A stretch of 64,000 bases of DNA from Gracilaria gracilis. Its lineage: Eukaryota > Rhodophyta > Florideophyceae > Gracilariales > Gracilariaceae. Positions 28,401 to 37,843 of this stretch are shown here, one piece after another (positions within the stretch are counted from its first letter, which is position 1; the number at the start of each line of letters is the position of its first letter). The DNA is taken from positions 98,981 to 162,980 of the forward strand of contig JARGSG010000204.1 in the NCBI GenBank assembly GCA_030374805.1, written 5' to 3'. Below the pieces are notes generated by a model that saw only the letters and a list, made by a program, of their open reading frames with translations, had not been told where the DNA came from and ran no database searches. The position numbers and the translations under genes were made by a program.

Positions 28401-30815
28401 CAGTGCGTCAGCCTGAGTGTTCAGGAGTCCTTTCTTGTAGCGGATTTCAAAGTCGAATTCCGACAAGCGAAGTCTCCACCGCATCAAGCGGCCAGATGGC
28501 TCTGCAATAGAGAGTAGCCAGCGCAAGGCCGAATGATCGGTATGAACCACGAAGTGATTCCCCATAAGATAGGGCCGCAGTGTCTGTAATGCCCAGACGA
28601 CTGCCAAGCACTCCTTCTCGGATACCGAGTAATTCCTCTCGTGAACGTTGAGGCTTCGTGACCAATAACCAATTGGCAATCGCTCGCCATCTTCGGTGGT
28701 CTGGAACAGTGCGCAACCAACCTGGTAGTCGCTAGCATCCGTATCGACGGCGTACGGTAAACCAGCCCTAGGCAGGGATAAAACAGGTGGCGATGTCACC
28801 GCGTCAACCAGAGACGAAAAAGCCGCAGCTTTGCGGTCGTCGAACGCTTCCAGTTGTACTGGCTGTCCCTTGCGGAGAAGCTCGTTCAGAGGTGAAGCAA
28901 TATCCGCAAGGTTCGGGATGAAGCGGCGATAGACGTTGCACAAGCCGAGAAAAGATCGGAGTTCAGTCTGCGTCCTCGGATGCTTAGCCTCTTTGAGGGA
29001 TTTCACACGTACTTCGTCTATCGACAGCCGTCCTGGACGGATGACATGGCCGAGATACCTGACGGTTTCGGTAAAGAACTCACACTTCTTGAGATTAAGC
29101 GTAATGCCTGCATCGCGTAGGACTCGCATCACATCCCGTACGTGGGCCAAGTGCTCATCCAGGTTGCTGGAGTAGACAATGATGTCATCCAGGTAAACCA
29201 GGCAAGTCTTCCACTTGAAGCGGGCTAGCAAGATATCCACAGCTCTCTGAAATGTGGCTGGCGCGTTCGTTAACCCAAAGGGCATCCGATTGAATCGGTA
29301 CAATCCTTCATGGCAGACGAAGGCTGTCTTGTCACGATCTTCAGCCCTCACGGGAACTTGCCAATAACCCCAATTCGCGTCTAGGGTTGTGAACACCTTC
29401 GCGTCGCCCAACGAGTCGATGCATTCATCCATTCGTGGGATAGGATATACATCCTTGACCGTTGCCGCGTTGAGCTTGCGGTAGTCGATGCAAAATCGCC
29501 AAGACCCATCAGCTTTGGGCGCGAGCACCACCGGCGATGCCCATGGTGACTGAGCCGGCTCAATAACTCCAGCACGGAGCATCTTCTCAACTTGAGCTTT
29601 CTCCTCTTGCCGAGCTGTCGGTCCTGCCCTGTAAGGGTGCTGTGAGATGGGCCGAGTATTCGGTAGCAAATCAATCCGATGTTCGGTGATGCCAATCTTC
29701 CCAAGGGAGCCATCCCACATGGGCGTGAACTCTTCGAGCATATGCCGCAGTTTATCGCGGTGAGTCTCTGGGACGTGATCAAGGTCCAGAGACTCAAGCT
29801 CCTTTAAGGCATTCTTCTCATTCACACCTTGTGCTTCTCGTTCATCATCCGATAAAGTCGGCTTCGCGTTATCCGATTCCGACGGTTCAAACTTCCTATC
29901 CGAATTGGTCGGTTCGAGCTCTCTCCGTTCCGCCTCTCCCTCCTCAGCTTCGAGGATCCCGAGAACTTCGGCAGTAGAAACCTGAGTAGGCACTATAGCC
30001 GCAGGATGCGGAAGCAATGAACCAATAACTTGGCTTCGTACCAACCGTTGGTGATAACGGCTGAAGTTTGCAACCAACACCTGAAAAGGCTTCTCGGGCT
30101 CAACAAAAACAATCCCATTTGCCAGGGCAAGTTGATGCTTCTCCTGCAACGCAGGCAGCGGTTGTACCGTTTGTAGGCCACACTGTGGAGATGTCACAGT
30201 GACCCAGGACTGCGACTCAGGCGGGATGCAAATAGACCGAGCCACTCGGAGCTTCGTGGACTTCCGTTCATCGGCGGTGGGCTCCTGCGCAGCAGGTAAT
30301 GGAACTTGCTTCTTCAAAGCCCTTCTAAGGGGACGCCGAACGATCGGTACGCTCGTGCCGTCTTCCATTTCGACGGTTCTTGCCCGCGGTCGAATTGATT
30401 CGACGAAGCGGTCGCAGAAGTCACATCCCAATATAACGGGCGCTGCTAACTGCTTGCAAACCAAGAAATCGAGCTTCACCACGTAGCGGCCGAGCCTGAC
30501 GAGCAGGTCGATGACTCCCACTGTCGAAAGTGGCCTGTTGTTCGCATCCGCAATATCAACGAGCGGCGTAGCACGAATACGAGACCGCAGATGCGGCGGA
30601 ATGAGCGATTGAACCGAAAAGTTTGGACCAGCGCCTGTATCCAGCACAGACAACTGCCGAACCATATATTGGTCGGATACACCAAGGTCGGCGTAAACTT
30701 TGTAGTTTCGTTTCGCCATGACCAGGACTCTATCCGGGAACCGGCTGTTCTTTGACCGTATCCACGGACGACGCAAGACACCAAGGTGCTCAGAGTCCAC
30801 GTCTGTTGTGGCCAT
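25452..30815 (-). CDS. Gypsy-1 Pol with long linker and C-terminal chromodomain
   Basis: 1787 residues, uninterrupted. Retropepsin DTGAGPN lies at about residue 57. Reverse transcriptase covers about 400-600, with DYRKLNAATVKDVYPIPRMD, MPFGLTNAPATFQ and LVYLDDIIVYS. RNase H has VDTDASDYQVG and VHTDHSALRW. Integrase has an H-H-C-C zinc region ending CSDCAKN, then AIDLLGEF, SDNGPQF and NGQVERFN. About 480 residues of low-complexity Ser/Arg/Glu/Pro sequence (about 1230-1715) separate integrase from a chromodomain (YVIDRLVSHGY...RVRWYGYASSEDTHEP, about 1718-1770). Chromodomains of chromoviruses steer integration to marked chromatin. The linker is far longer than in element A, where it is about 170 residues. 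Confidence 0.93.
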   Translation of the reverse strand: MATTDVDSEHLGVLRRPWIRSKNSRFPDRVLVMAKRNYKVYADLGVSDQYMVRQLSVLDTGAGPNFSVQSLIPPHLRSRIRATPLVDIADANNRPLSTVGVIDLLVRLGRYVVKLDFLVCKQLAAPVILGCDFCDRFVESIRPRARTVEMEDGTSVPIVRRPLRRALKKQVPLPAAQEPTADERKSTKLRVARSICIPPESQSWVTVTSPQCGLQTVQPLPALQEKHQLALANGIVFVEPEKPFQVLVANFSRYHQRLVRSQVIGSLLPHPAAIVPTQVSTAEVLGILEAEEGEAERRELEPTNSDRKFEPSESDNAKPTLSDDEREAQGVNEKNALKELESLDLDHVPETHRDKLRHMLEEFTPMWDGSLGKIGITEHRIDLLPNTRPISQHPYRAGPTARQEEKAQVEKMLRAGVIEPAQSPWASPVVLAPKADGSWRFCIDYRKLNAATVKDVYPIPRMDECIDSLGDAKVFTTLDANWGYWQVPVRAEDRDKTAFVCHEGLYRFNRMPFGLTNAPATFQRAVDILLARFKWKTCLVYLDDIIVYSSNLDEHLAHVRDVMRVLRDAGITLNLKKCEFFTETVRYLGHVIRPGRLSIDEVRVKSLKEAKHPRTQTELRSFLGLCNVYRRFIPNLADIASPLNELLRKGQPVQLEAFDDRKAAAFSSLVDAVTSPPVLSLPRAGLPYAVDTDASDYQVGCALFQTTEDGERLPIGYWSRSLNVHERNYSVSEKECLAVVWALQTLRPYLMGNHFVVHTDHSALRWLLSIAEPSGRLMRWRLRLSEFDFEIRYKKGLLNTQADALSRLETEAEAAPVDDLEIPCFLAEDGSNDADEGSEGWDIYDAVLAVSGAQPEPGSFVPITPEELIREQHTDRFCTEIRSRLNGGAQLPFVENDQGFLIRTVGNRPQIVVPHTLQSRVLHLSHYAKLSAHPGGRKLYYTLRKDFYWPAMAFDAYATVRGCSDCAKNRVKLRKYSKKLVLFPARAPLEFVAIDLLGEFIRTRRGNRFLLVITDRFSKLVRTVPLKKVTASAVAQAFVTNWVFVYGPPIDLLSDNGPQFTAKFFQDVCRILRIQNWFTTTYHPQSNGQVERFNRTMLNALRTFVAEHPSEWDQYTDAVTYACNTQVHRTTQISPFELVLSRVPPSVAIEPQPTLDKFPSPRLHRDAWKDWLKKIIPTVGQNIAKAQAAYKRNFDARLRKNAPQIKEGEYAFLKKEYYNPEKEKRHKLSPIADGPYKVIATTDTTVVLDVKGAHERYSRDRVTPAPKPVSQESQPPSSATTAPTMETAVETETAAEAGTRTQLSLLPHPERGLADLPAKPEVDAPVATAAHVHTRILAPPGILTTTPDAPTEEGEAADRSLPLSPSETESPSQASAARSRTRTRDTQPENRKKEDDAQVPRKPQEEELRSQAREREHRTDMVRDMLPESRKSRTDSLRPSEKDAAPVTIEAGRPEENDAPLPRKPELESTTVVNRKAGSPEGEKLVSEDRTVTADPTSGDFSEASRDEAGKSTETNAASAIREATVSGKQSSTADAHAPLRVSSSVGEPPPVEDDSARVRHVPVASRVPPARLTVPRNGTSKNSEFESANASRATAHSSATAARGKPPPRHVLQHHSLAHRFADRSPSQREIMPERRKLAMRKERSPFTAQQHGKKNQETGSLTVRKTPWSTSPLPGVQDVLPSGRKPPTFDDAHDGNRSDDASKEDSSTKPHTERKVLDEEYVIDRLVSHGYAPDGELLYRVRWYGYASSEDTHEPIEHLPRSKVLQYHRRTRTPIPATLDKAQVG
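25559..26349. repeat. Dense micro-palindromes in Gypsy-1 (CC...GG arms)
   Basis: Examples: CCTCTGAAGAGG 25559-25570, CCCCGTCAGGGG 25604-25615, TCCTCATCGAGGA 25651-25663, CCTCTTTCGAGG 25697-25708, CCGTCCTGACGG 25758-25769, CCTGACTGTCAGG 25818-25830, CCGTTGCGACGG 25926-25937, CCGCAAAGCGG 25946-25956, CCTCCACAGGAGG 26156-26168, CCCGAAGTCGGG 26320-26331, CCGTAACAGTACGG 26336-26349. Arms are 4-5 bp with spacers of 2-5. The segment codes for the Pol linker on the other strand. Confidence 0.85.
28009..28167. repeat. Micro-palindromes inside the Gypsy-1 integrase coding region
   Basis: CCACCAGGGTGG 28009-28020, TCGCATAATGCGA 28031-28043, CCACAATCTGTGG 28079-28091, CCGACAGTTCGG 28099-28110 and CCGTTTAAACGG 28156-28167 lie within 159 bp of conserved coding sequence, so the pattern is not confined to low-complexity parts. 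Confidence 0.85.
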
Positions 30816-30916
30816 TTTCCTCGAAAGGATAGTGACCTGGGAGCGAGGCTTCTCAGCCCCAGGCGTACTTGACCCCGTCGCAGGGGACGCCTCTCCATTG
30901 CTGGAGGCTCCCGTGC

Positions 30917-32419
30917 TCAGTTTTTCTGAGCTTCGCCGCCAGTCTGCGGAGGTTGCGATTCCGCAGGAGCGGCTACGTTTCCACCATGAGGTGGCTCCGT
31001 TCCCTGTTTCTCAGACTGAGTTTCCGCCTTCGCACGAAGGTACGATTTGTTGGGAACACGTTCCCGTTCAGCGGGCGTCAACAACTCATACTGAGGTATG
31101 ATTTTCGCCATATCCCGGATGGGCATTAGACAATTCGGAGCGATTTGTCCATGCCTGTAACAGGTGTGGCAAATAAGGTGCCGGGGACCCGGAGGTTCCG
31201 GATTCGGCTGTCGGCGCTCCTGTCGTGGAGGATAGGGATCCCTCCAACCAGGACGTTGCGTACGATATCCGCCAGAATGCGGCACGTGCAATGCCGGGAC
31301 TTGACGTCCGGCGTACAGAACGGCGTCTGCGTCAGCAGAAGACGGTTCCGTCGTCGACGGCAATTCCGATGTTGGCATAGAACCATCGTCCTGTAACAGG
31401 TGAACGTTGTCGTACCCATCCTGGGCTGGTCCTCGTGAATGAGGCAAAGAAGAGTCTCTGCCCTCCAAGTGAAGGAGTCGGCGCGTATGCGTCTTAGTGC
31501 CGACACGTGCTCGGAATGCATCTCCCTCAGCTTGGGCAAATTGTACGAGTTCCAGATAGGTAATCCGGCGTTTATCTTCCCGACGACGGGCAACGAGAGT
31601 CCGAATCGATCGGTCTAAGCCATCAACAAACATGGTGCATCGCTCGGCCGCAGAGTACACGTTACCACAGCGGTGAAAGGCCTTATTCAGGCGTGTGGAG
31701 TAAACAGTTTCCGACTCGTCGGCTTTCTGCTTCGTGTCTCGCAGCGCGAGTATAGCACCCTGTATCGCATTGCCTGTCGCGTAAGAGCGTAGGAGATATT
31801 GTACCGCTTCCGGCCAGCACGTAACTCCTCCTTCGGAGGCTCGAGACGACCCACGAACCGAATTGTATTGGTCTTCGGCTAACCCCGTTAGAAAATAGGG
31901 CAGCGCGATGTAGGCCTGTGCCTCGCTCATCCAAAGTACTTCGGCTTCCGCTACGAAGCGGGCAAGAAAGTCCAAGACCAGAATTGGATCCTCCCCCGAG
32001 AACTTATGGGGCTTGAGTGTAAGCTCCATTTGGCGGAGATGATTTCGCACCTTGCCAGTTCCACGAGGAGTCCTCCGTGGCGTAGTGTCCTCTAGCCGAT
32101 AAAATCGGTACGATAGTAGCTTCCGATACAGTAAGTTCGTCGGCTTCAGCTCCTTTAATCCAAGGTGTTTCCGTCCTTTCGTACGGCCTCGCGCAACGCC
32201 ATATGTGGCTTCAGTAGCCCGAGAATGGGAAGCGCGATGACGAGAGCGGTCGTTCTCGCTTGCCGACGAATCGGATGAAGAACCCCCTTGGTGGGCTTCC
32301 TCTTCAGAAGAGGAAGAAGAAGATGAGTCAGACTCCACTTTGACCTTCTTCTTTCGAGCCGGGCGATCCCGGGAGCGGTGCGAATGCTGAGAATGCTCAG
32401 AAGCCGGAACTCCGGGCAC
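30917..32419 (-). CDS. Gypsy-1 Gag
   Basis: 500 residues. The N terminus is basic then Ser/Glu-rich (KKKVKVE followed by S and E runs). A helical capsid-type domain covers about residues 130-310 (HLRQMELTLKPHKFSGEDP, AIQGAILALRDTKQKADESE). A C-terminal Cys/His cluster CHTCYRHGQIAPNC follows, in which the His is at position 7 and the canonical position 9 is Gln, an altered zinc knuckle. Pol is in another frame beginning about 100 bp downstream. It would form the particle and bind element RNA. Confidence 0.85.
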   Translation of the reverse strand: MPGVPASEHSQHSHRSRDRPARKKKVKVESDSSSSSSSEEEAHQGGSSSDSSASENDRSRHRASHSRATEATYGVARGRTKGRKHLGLKELKPTNLLYRKLLSYRFYRLEDTTPRRTPRGTGKVRNHLRQMELTLKPHKFSGEDPILVLDFLARFVAEAEVLWMSEAQAYIALPYFLTGLAEDQYNSVRGSSRASEGGVTCWPEAVQYLLRSYATGNAIQGAILALRDTKQKADESETVYSTRLNKAFHRCGNVYSAAERCTMFVDGLDRSIRTLVARRREDKRRITYLELVQFAQAEGDAFRARVGTKTHTRRLLHLEGRDSSLPHSRGPAQDGYDNVHLLQDDGSMPTSELPSTTEPSSADADAVLYAGRQVPALHVPHSGGYRTQRPGWRDPYPPRQERRQPNPEPPGPRHLICHTCYRHGQIAPNCLMPIRDMAKIIPQYELLTPAERERVPNKSYLRAKAETQSEKQGTEPPHGGNVAAPAESQPPQTGGEAQKN

Positions 32420-32426
32420 AACTGCA

Positions 32427-32939
32427 TCAGCAATGATGGTTTGCTCGACCGTCCTCCAGACGGGCCGCCAAGCGGTTTAAGCGTTCAGCAGCCTGCTCGT
32501 GCAGGGCAGCCGACACTTGTCGGTCTTCCATGATCTGGTTGACATCAGACCGTAGAACACGGACGTCGTCCGAAAAATCCCGAACATGGGCTTCATCAAG
32601 CCGTTGCCGGATCTTCGTTATCTCCTGACTCAGGCCAACCTGCGAACTCTGCAGGATTCGCACGTGGGCCTCAACTTCTCGGAGGGTAAACTCGTCGGAC
32701 TTGGACGACATAGCTTCGGCCGCGGTAGCGGATTGTGCCGCAGGCGCGGATTCAGCGGGTCCACGAGTGGTGATGGGGGGCTCCGTATCAGAACGAGCAC
32801 CCCGGGAAGCCGGATTCCGGTCGTCATTGCCTGAGACATCCAGGATATCCTTCGGCAACGGAGGCAAACTCTGCGAAAATCCGGATGCTCCGGGCACAGA
32901 AGCAGCCTTAGAGGGGCCACCCTTGCCACGGGACGACAT
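32427..32939 (-). CDS. Gypsy-1 small coiled-coil ORF before Gag
   Basis: 170 residues. The first 85 are disordered and the second half is a probable coiled coil (FTLREVEAHVRILQSSQVG, LNRLAARLEDG). It ends 7 bases before the Gag ATG and in another frame. Element A has a comparable short frame before its main gag, so it is probably a conserved N-terminal Gag module or separate protein. Function unknown. Confidence 0.65.
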   Translation of the reverse strand: MSSRGKGGPSKAASVPGASGFSQSLPPLPKDILDVSGNDDRNPASRGARSDTEPPITTRGPAESAPAAQSATAAEAMSSKSDEFTLREVEAHVRILQSSQVGLSQEITKIRQRLDEAHVRDFSDDVRVLRSDVNQIMEDRQVSAALHEQAAERLNRLAARLEDGRANHHC

Positions 32940-33083
32940 CGTTATCCGACACAGTCGGCCAATTCACAACCAGAGCGACTTCCGAAAACGGACAATAAAG
33001 GAAACGTTGAAACGGGCACTCCCAACGATTGGGCTCCAAACAACAGAGCCGAACTCCAACGAATGTTGGCAAAACAAAGCCGA

Positions 33084-33101
33084 TTCTAAGTCGGGAGACC
33101 A
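33084..33101 (-). other. Gypsy-1 primer-binding site
   Basis: On the minus strand TGGTCTCCCGACTTAGAA begins three bases inside the 5' LTR edge. TGG pairs with the CCA end of a tRNA. Element A has the same site with one change, so both use the same tRNA; its identity cannot be fixed from here. Confidence 0.8.
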
Positions 33102-33104
33102 GTT

Positions 33105-33965
33105 TGTGGTGCAAAGCCCTCGACGGGAAACAACAAGCCGCGTCGCGGACGAGCACCTCAGGGTGTTCAGGCCCTGCTCCCTGTGAAGGGCAGTCGAGCG
33201 GCAGAACCCTCCGATAGGGCCAACACGAGCCGGGTGTAAGTCCGGGTGGCCCCGATCTGGGCGTGCAGTCGGAGGTGGAGGGGTGAAGAATCAGCTTTAG
33301 AAACCGACACTGTCGGACGAACCAATACGTATGGCAGTATCCAACCCAACGGAATGGGCAACGAGGGATCAACAAATGAGCCGCGCAGCGGAGCACTGAC
33401 TCACGAGAGTGGGGCGGCAAGCCCAATACCAAAAGGGACAACCTGTATAACAGGGCGAAGCAGCAAGAGCCGTATGACGGAAGATGCACCAATGGTGACG
33501 GAAAAACAATAAAGAAATAGCCGTAACGACGGTCCAGAACTCCTCGATGGTAGAGGCGGTTGACAAGTCCGGATATGCGGCGACTTTCCCAAGAAGTGGG
33601 CTAGAGTCGGGCGCAAGCTGCGACAAGTCAGAGCCAAAGTCCTCCTTGAGGTTTACTTCCGTACAGTGGCGGCAAGTGCCGCCACTTATATACGGCACTT
33701 GAAAATATCAAGTAAATATCTAAGTAACCGGCACTGCCGGCCATGACACTACACGTGGACTACCCGTGAGGGATTGCCACGGCGCACCCGACATCGGGCC
33801 ATTGCAGACACACGTGTCTACAATTACTACCCTTCCTAGGCGCACCCCATAATGGGCATAATAAACTAATAACTAGTCATATCTAGCGGTGGCGAGACCG
33901 GAAACGGATCAAACTCTTATGAAGAGTTGTAACGCGCATCCCCTGTAAAGGGCCATTGCACTACA
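33105..33965 (-). repeat. Gypsy-1 5' LTR
   Basis: 861 bp, a direct copy of 22224-23084. In element orientation it contains TATATAAG (plus-strand 33685-33692), a candidate TATA box for the genomic RNA. The target duplication ACTTC follows at 33966-33970. Confidence 0.95.
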
Positions 33966-33970
33966 ACTTC

Positions 33971-34183
33971 AATCACTCCTTCTATTTCACAATTTGCCGC
34001 TCACTGTAACCAGCTCTCTGAAACCGTACTGGACATCTATAACACCGAAATTCGTATAAACCTATACGGTCATGCGCAACAGGCGGTCGTCCAACTCAAA
34101 CACAACAACTTTATGAAGAATGATTTGCTGTTAGTCACTGTGACAGGAGTTTCGCGATCAACTGACATTCATCAACGGCTATA
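33971..34183 (+). pseudogene. Degenerate reading frame, 3' part, beyond the Gypsy insertion
   Basis: If the Gypsy element and one copy of ACTTC are removed, the frame at 22150-22223 runs on here for about 70 codons (ISQFAAHCNQLSETVLDIYN and onward) to TAA 34181-34183. The sequence has protein-like composition. The parent family is not recognised. Confidence 0.4.
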
Positions 34184-34350
34184 ATGTCTCATATCCATCA
34201 CGCTTCGGATCAATCCGGATTCACACCCATACCAGTATATCTACAGCACTGCACAACAAGTCCTCGGCCTACAATACACCATCTCCGACTCGTAGTAAGG
34301 AATCCGCACACCACAGAAATTCAGAATCTCACATCTCTCGTTAAGCCAAA

Positions 34351-35526
34351 ATGGACCAAGCCGCACCTCTCGATATTGTGAACTGCAGTATTGCAGACCT
34401 CATCACTGCAACCGACAGTCGTATAACTCAAGCGCTTCAAGAACGGAACCATTCCCCCATGCCTACGAGCCCGTCACGAAACGACCTACTGCTCGCCGCA
34501 ATACAGATACGCGATGCCGCGCATCAGAGCGCTCATCTCCGCACGCCGGAAACCGCAATGAACCGTCTTCTCTCTCTCACCGTAGAAGAGATCACCACTC
34601 TATCCTCTGCAAACCCAGCAGGCCTTAGAGACGTAATGATCCGCGCCCACTCTTTCGACCCCACCCTTCCCGAACCGCCGGTTTCCATGGATCCATCCGT
34701 GCTAGCCTCCGCCATAATGGTATGGAAGTTGAAATCCCTCGAAAACCTCCAAAACGCGGCCCCAACTGCAGCTGTCCCAATTGACGACGCGCCCCCCCCT
34801 CTCCCCCACCCTCTCAACCTTGAAACCCTTCTAACTAACAAACCCCCCGACAACCAACCTGTTTTCTCTGTCCCAAACGAGGGCGCGGCGCCGCCGTACA
34901 AGAAAGCCAAGACGGCAATGTCGGTGGGCGGAGTAGTAATTGTACACGAGAACGGGAAACGTACACCGAACTATCCAAGCCGTCTGGGTCCATACCCCAA
35001 CAAATCAGACATCAATCCACTGCTCTGCGTGACAGAGCTTCTGGGAAGCAGGCTGCTTCGCGGCCTTTTACAAAAAGGCCGTTGTCTCGAATCTACGGCA
35101 GCGGAGGTCAACTGGCATCGCGGCCAAAGAGGAGAACTTCTCGCGGCAGAGTCGGAAGCCTACTTCCTCGCTCTAATTCTCCATCACGGACTCCAGGACT
35201 TCGAACTCATGGAGACAGCCCTCAAACAGTGTTCATGGATGGAGATCGCTATCCGCCGATTGTACGCTTTGATCTACGTAGAAAATGCCATGAAGACAAT
35301 GAACGCAACCAGATCGACAGCATGGACAGCCGCTACTCCCATATTAGAGTCCAATCCCGGGGCTCCCGCCCTATTACCAGAGTTCGACAGCTCCCTCGCA
35401 CGGACATTGGCAATGAACGCCAAGGCTCAGAACGCATTCAAAACAATGAAGAACGTCCAATCCAAACCCAATCACATTCAACGTCGCGATCGCTACGACC
35501 CTCCGAAGGACCACCACCGCAAGTAG
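34351..35526 (+). CDS. DIRS-type Gag-like protein
   Basis: 391 residues from ATG 34351 (MDQAAPLDIVNC). The N-terminal 200 residues are Pro-rich and partly helical. The C-terminal half contains a helical block (NPLLCVTELLGSRLLRGLLQ, FLALILHHGLQDFELMETAL). There is no zinc knuckle; the tail is basic (RRDRYDPPKDHHRK). Its position directly before the RT frame suggests Gag, by analogy only. Confidence 0.65.
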   Translation: MDQAAPLDIVNCSIADLITATDSRITQALQERNHSPMPTSPSRNDLLLAAIQIRDAAHQSAHLRTPETAMNRLLSLTVEEITTLSSANPAGLRDVMIRAHSFDPTLPEPPVSMDPSVLASAIMVWKLKSLENLQNAAPTAAVPIDDAPPPLPHPLNLETLLTNKPPDNQPVFSVPNEGAAPPYKKAKTAMSVGGVVIVHENGKRTPNYPSRLGPYPNKSDINPLLCVTELLGSRLLRGLLQKGRCLESTAAEVNWHRGQRGELLAAESEAYFLALILHHGLQDFELMETALKQCSWMEIAIRRLYALIYVENAMKTMNATRSTAWTAATPILESNPGAPALLPEFDSSLARTLAMNAKAQNAFKTMKNVQSKPNHIQRRDRYDPPKDHHRK

Positions 35527-35675
35527 ATCCCTTGCACCTTACCAGAACGACACCCGGCCGCATCTTACAACGACCTAAGTACCCCGGCACAAGCCCCAAA
35601 CTATTTGCCCTTCCCGTCCCCCATTCCCTTACACACTTTCCCCCGACCGTTGCTTCTATACTATCTTTGAACCAT

Positions 35676-37787
35676 ATGTATACGGCAACAAAAAGCTTCA
35701 ATGGGAACCACCCAATCATGGCCACAGCTCGAAGCACAGATTCAACACATCACGCCACCGCGTCTCAGATGACCTGCATAGAATCCATCCAACAACGAAT
35801 TCAAGCCCACCTCCCCACTCACAATCCAGACACAGTCCTGCCACTTTCTCTAACTAATGACCACGAGGAACACCAACTGATGGCCATAAAACAAGCATTC
35901 AATTCCGATGTCCTGCTTCCCCCAAAAGAACGCGGAGACTTCGCATACATCAACCCGAAACAAGTCGACCTCCCAGAAGCGCCGGCACCGGAAGTTCCAT
36001 AACGATGGGAGCAGCACCTTCCCAGCCCGTCTCGAAAACTTTTCACGGTCTCTCCAGTCACGTCATTCGTGCTCCCTCTGAAGAAGGCATCCATCAAAAC
36101 ACCGTCATCATCAGCACGCCTGTGCTGCGTGAAAGGGGGGTATACGCATCTTCTTCGACGTCTAGACCAATCCGGACTTCTCTCCTGGTCCCATATTCCA
36201 TCGGAGAGTCCCGAAGAGAAACGTCTCTCAGTCTACCTCACGATGACTCTCTTTGCCGTAACCAAAACCCAAGACACGCAGCGCCTCATCAGCTGGCCTG
36301 TTCACCAAAATCTCCTCATGCCTGACCCCCCTTACACGCCCCTTCCAACCCCCGACCTTTTCAAGAATGTCACTCAAACCTCCGCCCCGCTCGCCTCCAT
36401 CTTCCTGGACATAGCGAACATGTTTCACAACATTCGCCTCCCAGAGTGGCTTTCGCGTCTTTTCACACTGCCGCCCGTTCACTATGGAAACCTACCGGGC
36501 CACCTCCAGAGAAAAATCCAGAACACTCTACCCCACCGACCAAAGCAAAAAGACCTGGTTCACCCGATGCAACGCACACTACCAATGGGTTTCAAATGGG
36601 CCGTCCACATATCTCACCACCTCGTCTCTTCCGCCATTCGTGAAGCATATCAATCTCTCCATCTCCGACTCCCAATCTCTACAACGATTCCCCACTCGCT
36701 TCCCGTCCTCACTCCGTCAAGCCTGCCTCATGTACTAACAAGGGGCTACGTACTACTCCTTCACATAATCGATGATGTTAACGTTATCTTCGCGGGATGG
36801 GAAGCACAATTGATAGAAATGCTTCACAAGGAAATTCTGAGATCTATGGCCAATCGCCAGCTACCCATCAAATGGTCCAAATCCTCAGTCATAGGACAAC
36901 CAGAGCGCACAAAGATCACCTTCATAGGCTGGGAGTGGGACCTTAAAGCCGGCCGCATTGCCGCATCCCCAGCCAAGCTGCACCTAGTGTCTCAAGGTTT
37001 GAAACACACTGCAAGCGCTTTGGAAAACGCCCAACAACTGCCTCTCAATCTCAATGCAGTGAGATGCATCCAGAGCGTCGTTGGAAAGGCGACGTGGCTC
37101 ACCCTTGGAAACAGGCCGCTGCTGTCGCTTCTTTTCGACACTTTTCGCCTTCTCTCCCAGCGCTACGGCGCTAACTACTTGCTGTCGCGCACGGCAAACG
37201 AGCTCAAGCTTCTCGCAAATTTGCTTCCCCTCTCCCGCTTCTCGCTTCGCACGTCATGGACCTCAACCGTCATCGCCTTTGACGCCTCAAAAAAGAAAGG
37301 CGCTGTGGTCTACACCTCCGTGCCGACGTCGCGCCTGGAGGAACTCTGGGCATCAGGAACACTTCCCGCGCCGAGCCAGTGTAGGGGGGAAAGTCAAACT
37401 GGGCACGATGAAGACAGCAACAAGAAATCAAACAGCCATGGAGGCATGAGAAACTGCGCGCTCGAGGCCTTCGTTCGGAGTTGCACCTGGAAGACCGCTT
37501 TCTCCCACGCATGGGAGCACGACGAACATATAAATATATTAGACGGAGAAACAGCAGTACTCGCAATCCGTTGGGCTATTTCACGCCAAATTACGAAAAC
37601 AAGATTGGTATTGCTCTCCGACTCCGCCGTCGTCACTGGGGCCCTTAACAAAGGGCGATCGTCGAGCATGCCTCTGAATCGCGTCGCCAGGAAATTCGGT
37701 GCGGCATGCCTAGCAGCGGACATTCTCGCCATAGTGGCATATATCCACACATCGCAAAACCCAGCCGATAAGCCTACCCGAAACTAG
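35676..37787 (+). pseudogene. DIRS-type reverse transcriptase/RNase H with one in-frame stop
   Basis: The frame from ATG 35676 (MYTATKSFNG) is interrupted by TAA 36000-36002 and continues in the same frame to 37787; the next ATG is 36069. RT motifs are FLDIANMFHNIRL (A), LPMGFKWAVHISH (B) and LLHIIDDVNVIF (C, IDD). RNase H motifs are VIAFDASKKKGAVV, DGETAVLAIRWA and VLLSDSAVVTG. The protein-like sequence directly on both sides of the stop (LPEAPAPEVP, then RWEQHLPSPS) argues that the stop is a mutation rather than an ORF boundary, though a shorter active enzyme starting at 36069 remains possible. Confidence 0.75.
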
Positions 37788-37843
37788 CAGTATTCCAAAG
37801 CGTCTCACAGTCCCATGGCACAAAACTCTCCCCTGCCGCCGCT

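Larger units (their letters stand above)
22224..33965 (-). mobile_element. Gypsy-1: chromovirus-type LTR retrotransposon with antisense ORFs
   Basis: An 11.74-kb element read on the minus strand. Its LTRs are 861 bp each (22224-23084 and 33105-33965) and the target duplication is ACTTC at 22219-22223 and 33966-33970. The LTRs look identical where compared, so insertion is recent. In element order it has the 5' LTR (33105-33965), a primer-binding site, a coiled-coil ORF, Gag, Pol ending in a chromodomain, about 0.5 kb non-coding, two antisense ORFs, a polypurine tract and the 3' LTR. The whole element is rich in short perfect palindromes. Confidence 0.96.

Noticed and set aside
33080-33101. 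tRNA gene
   Set aside because: Only the 3'-end complement is present, at the exact position of a primer-binding site; no cloverleaf surrounds it.
35082-35675. Upstream half of a plus-strand ORF overlapping the DIRS Gag
   Set aside because: It overlaps gag out of phase and is Arg/Ser/Pro-rich; only the part after 35676 belongs with the RT frame.
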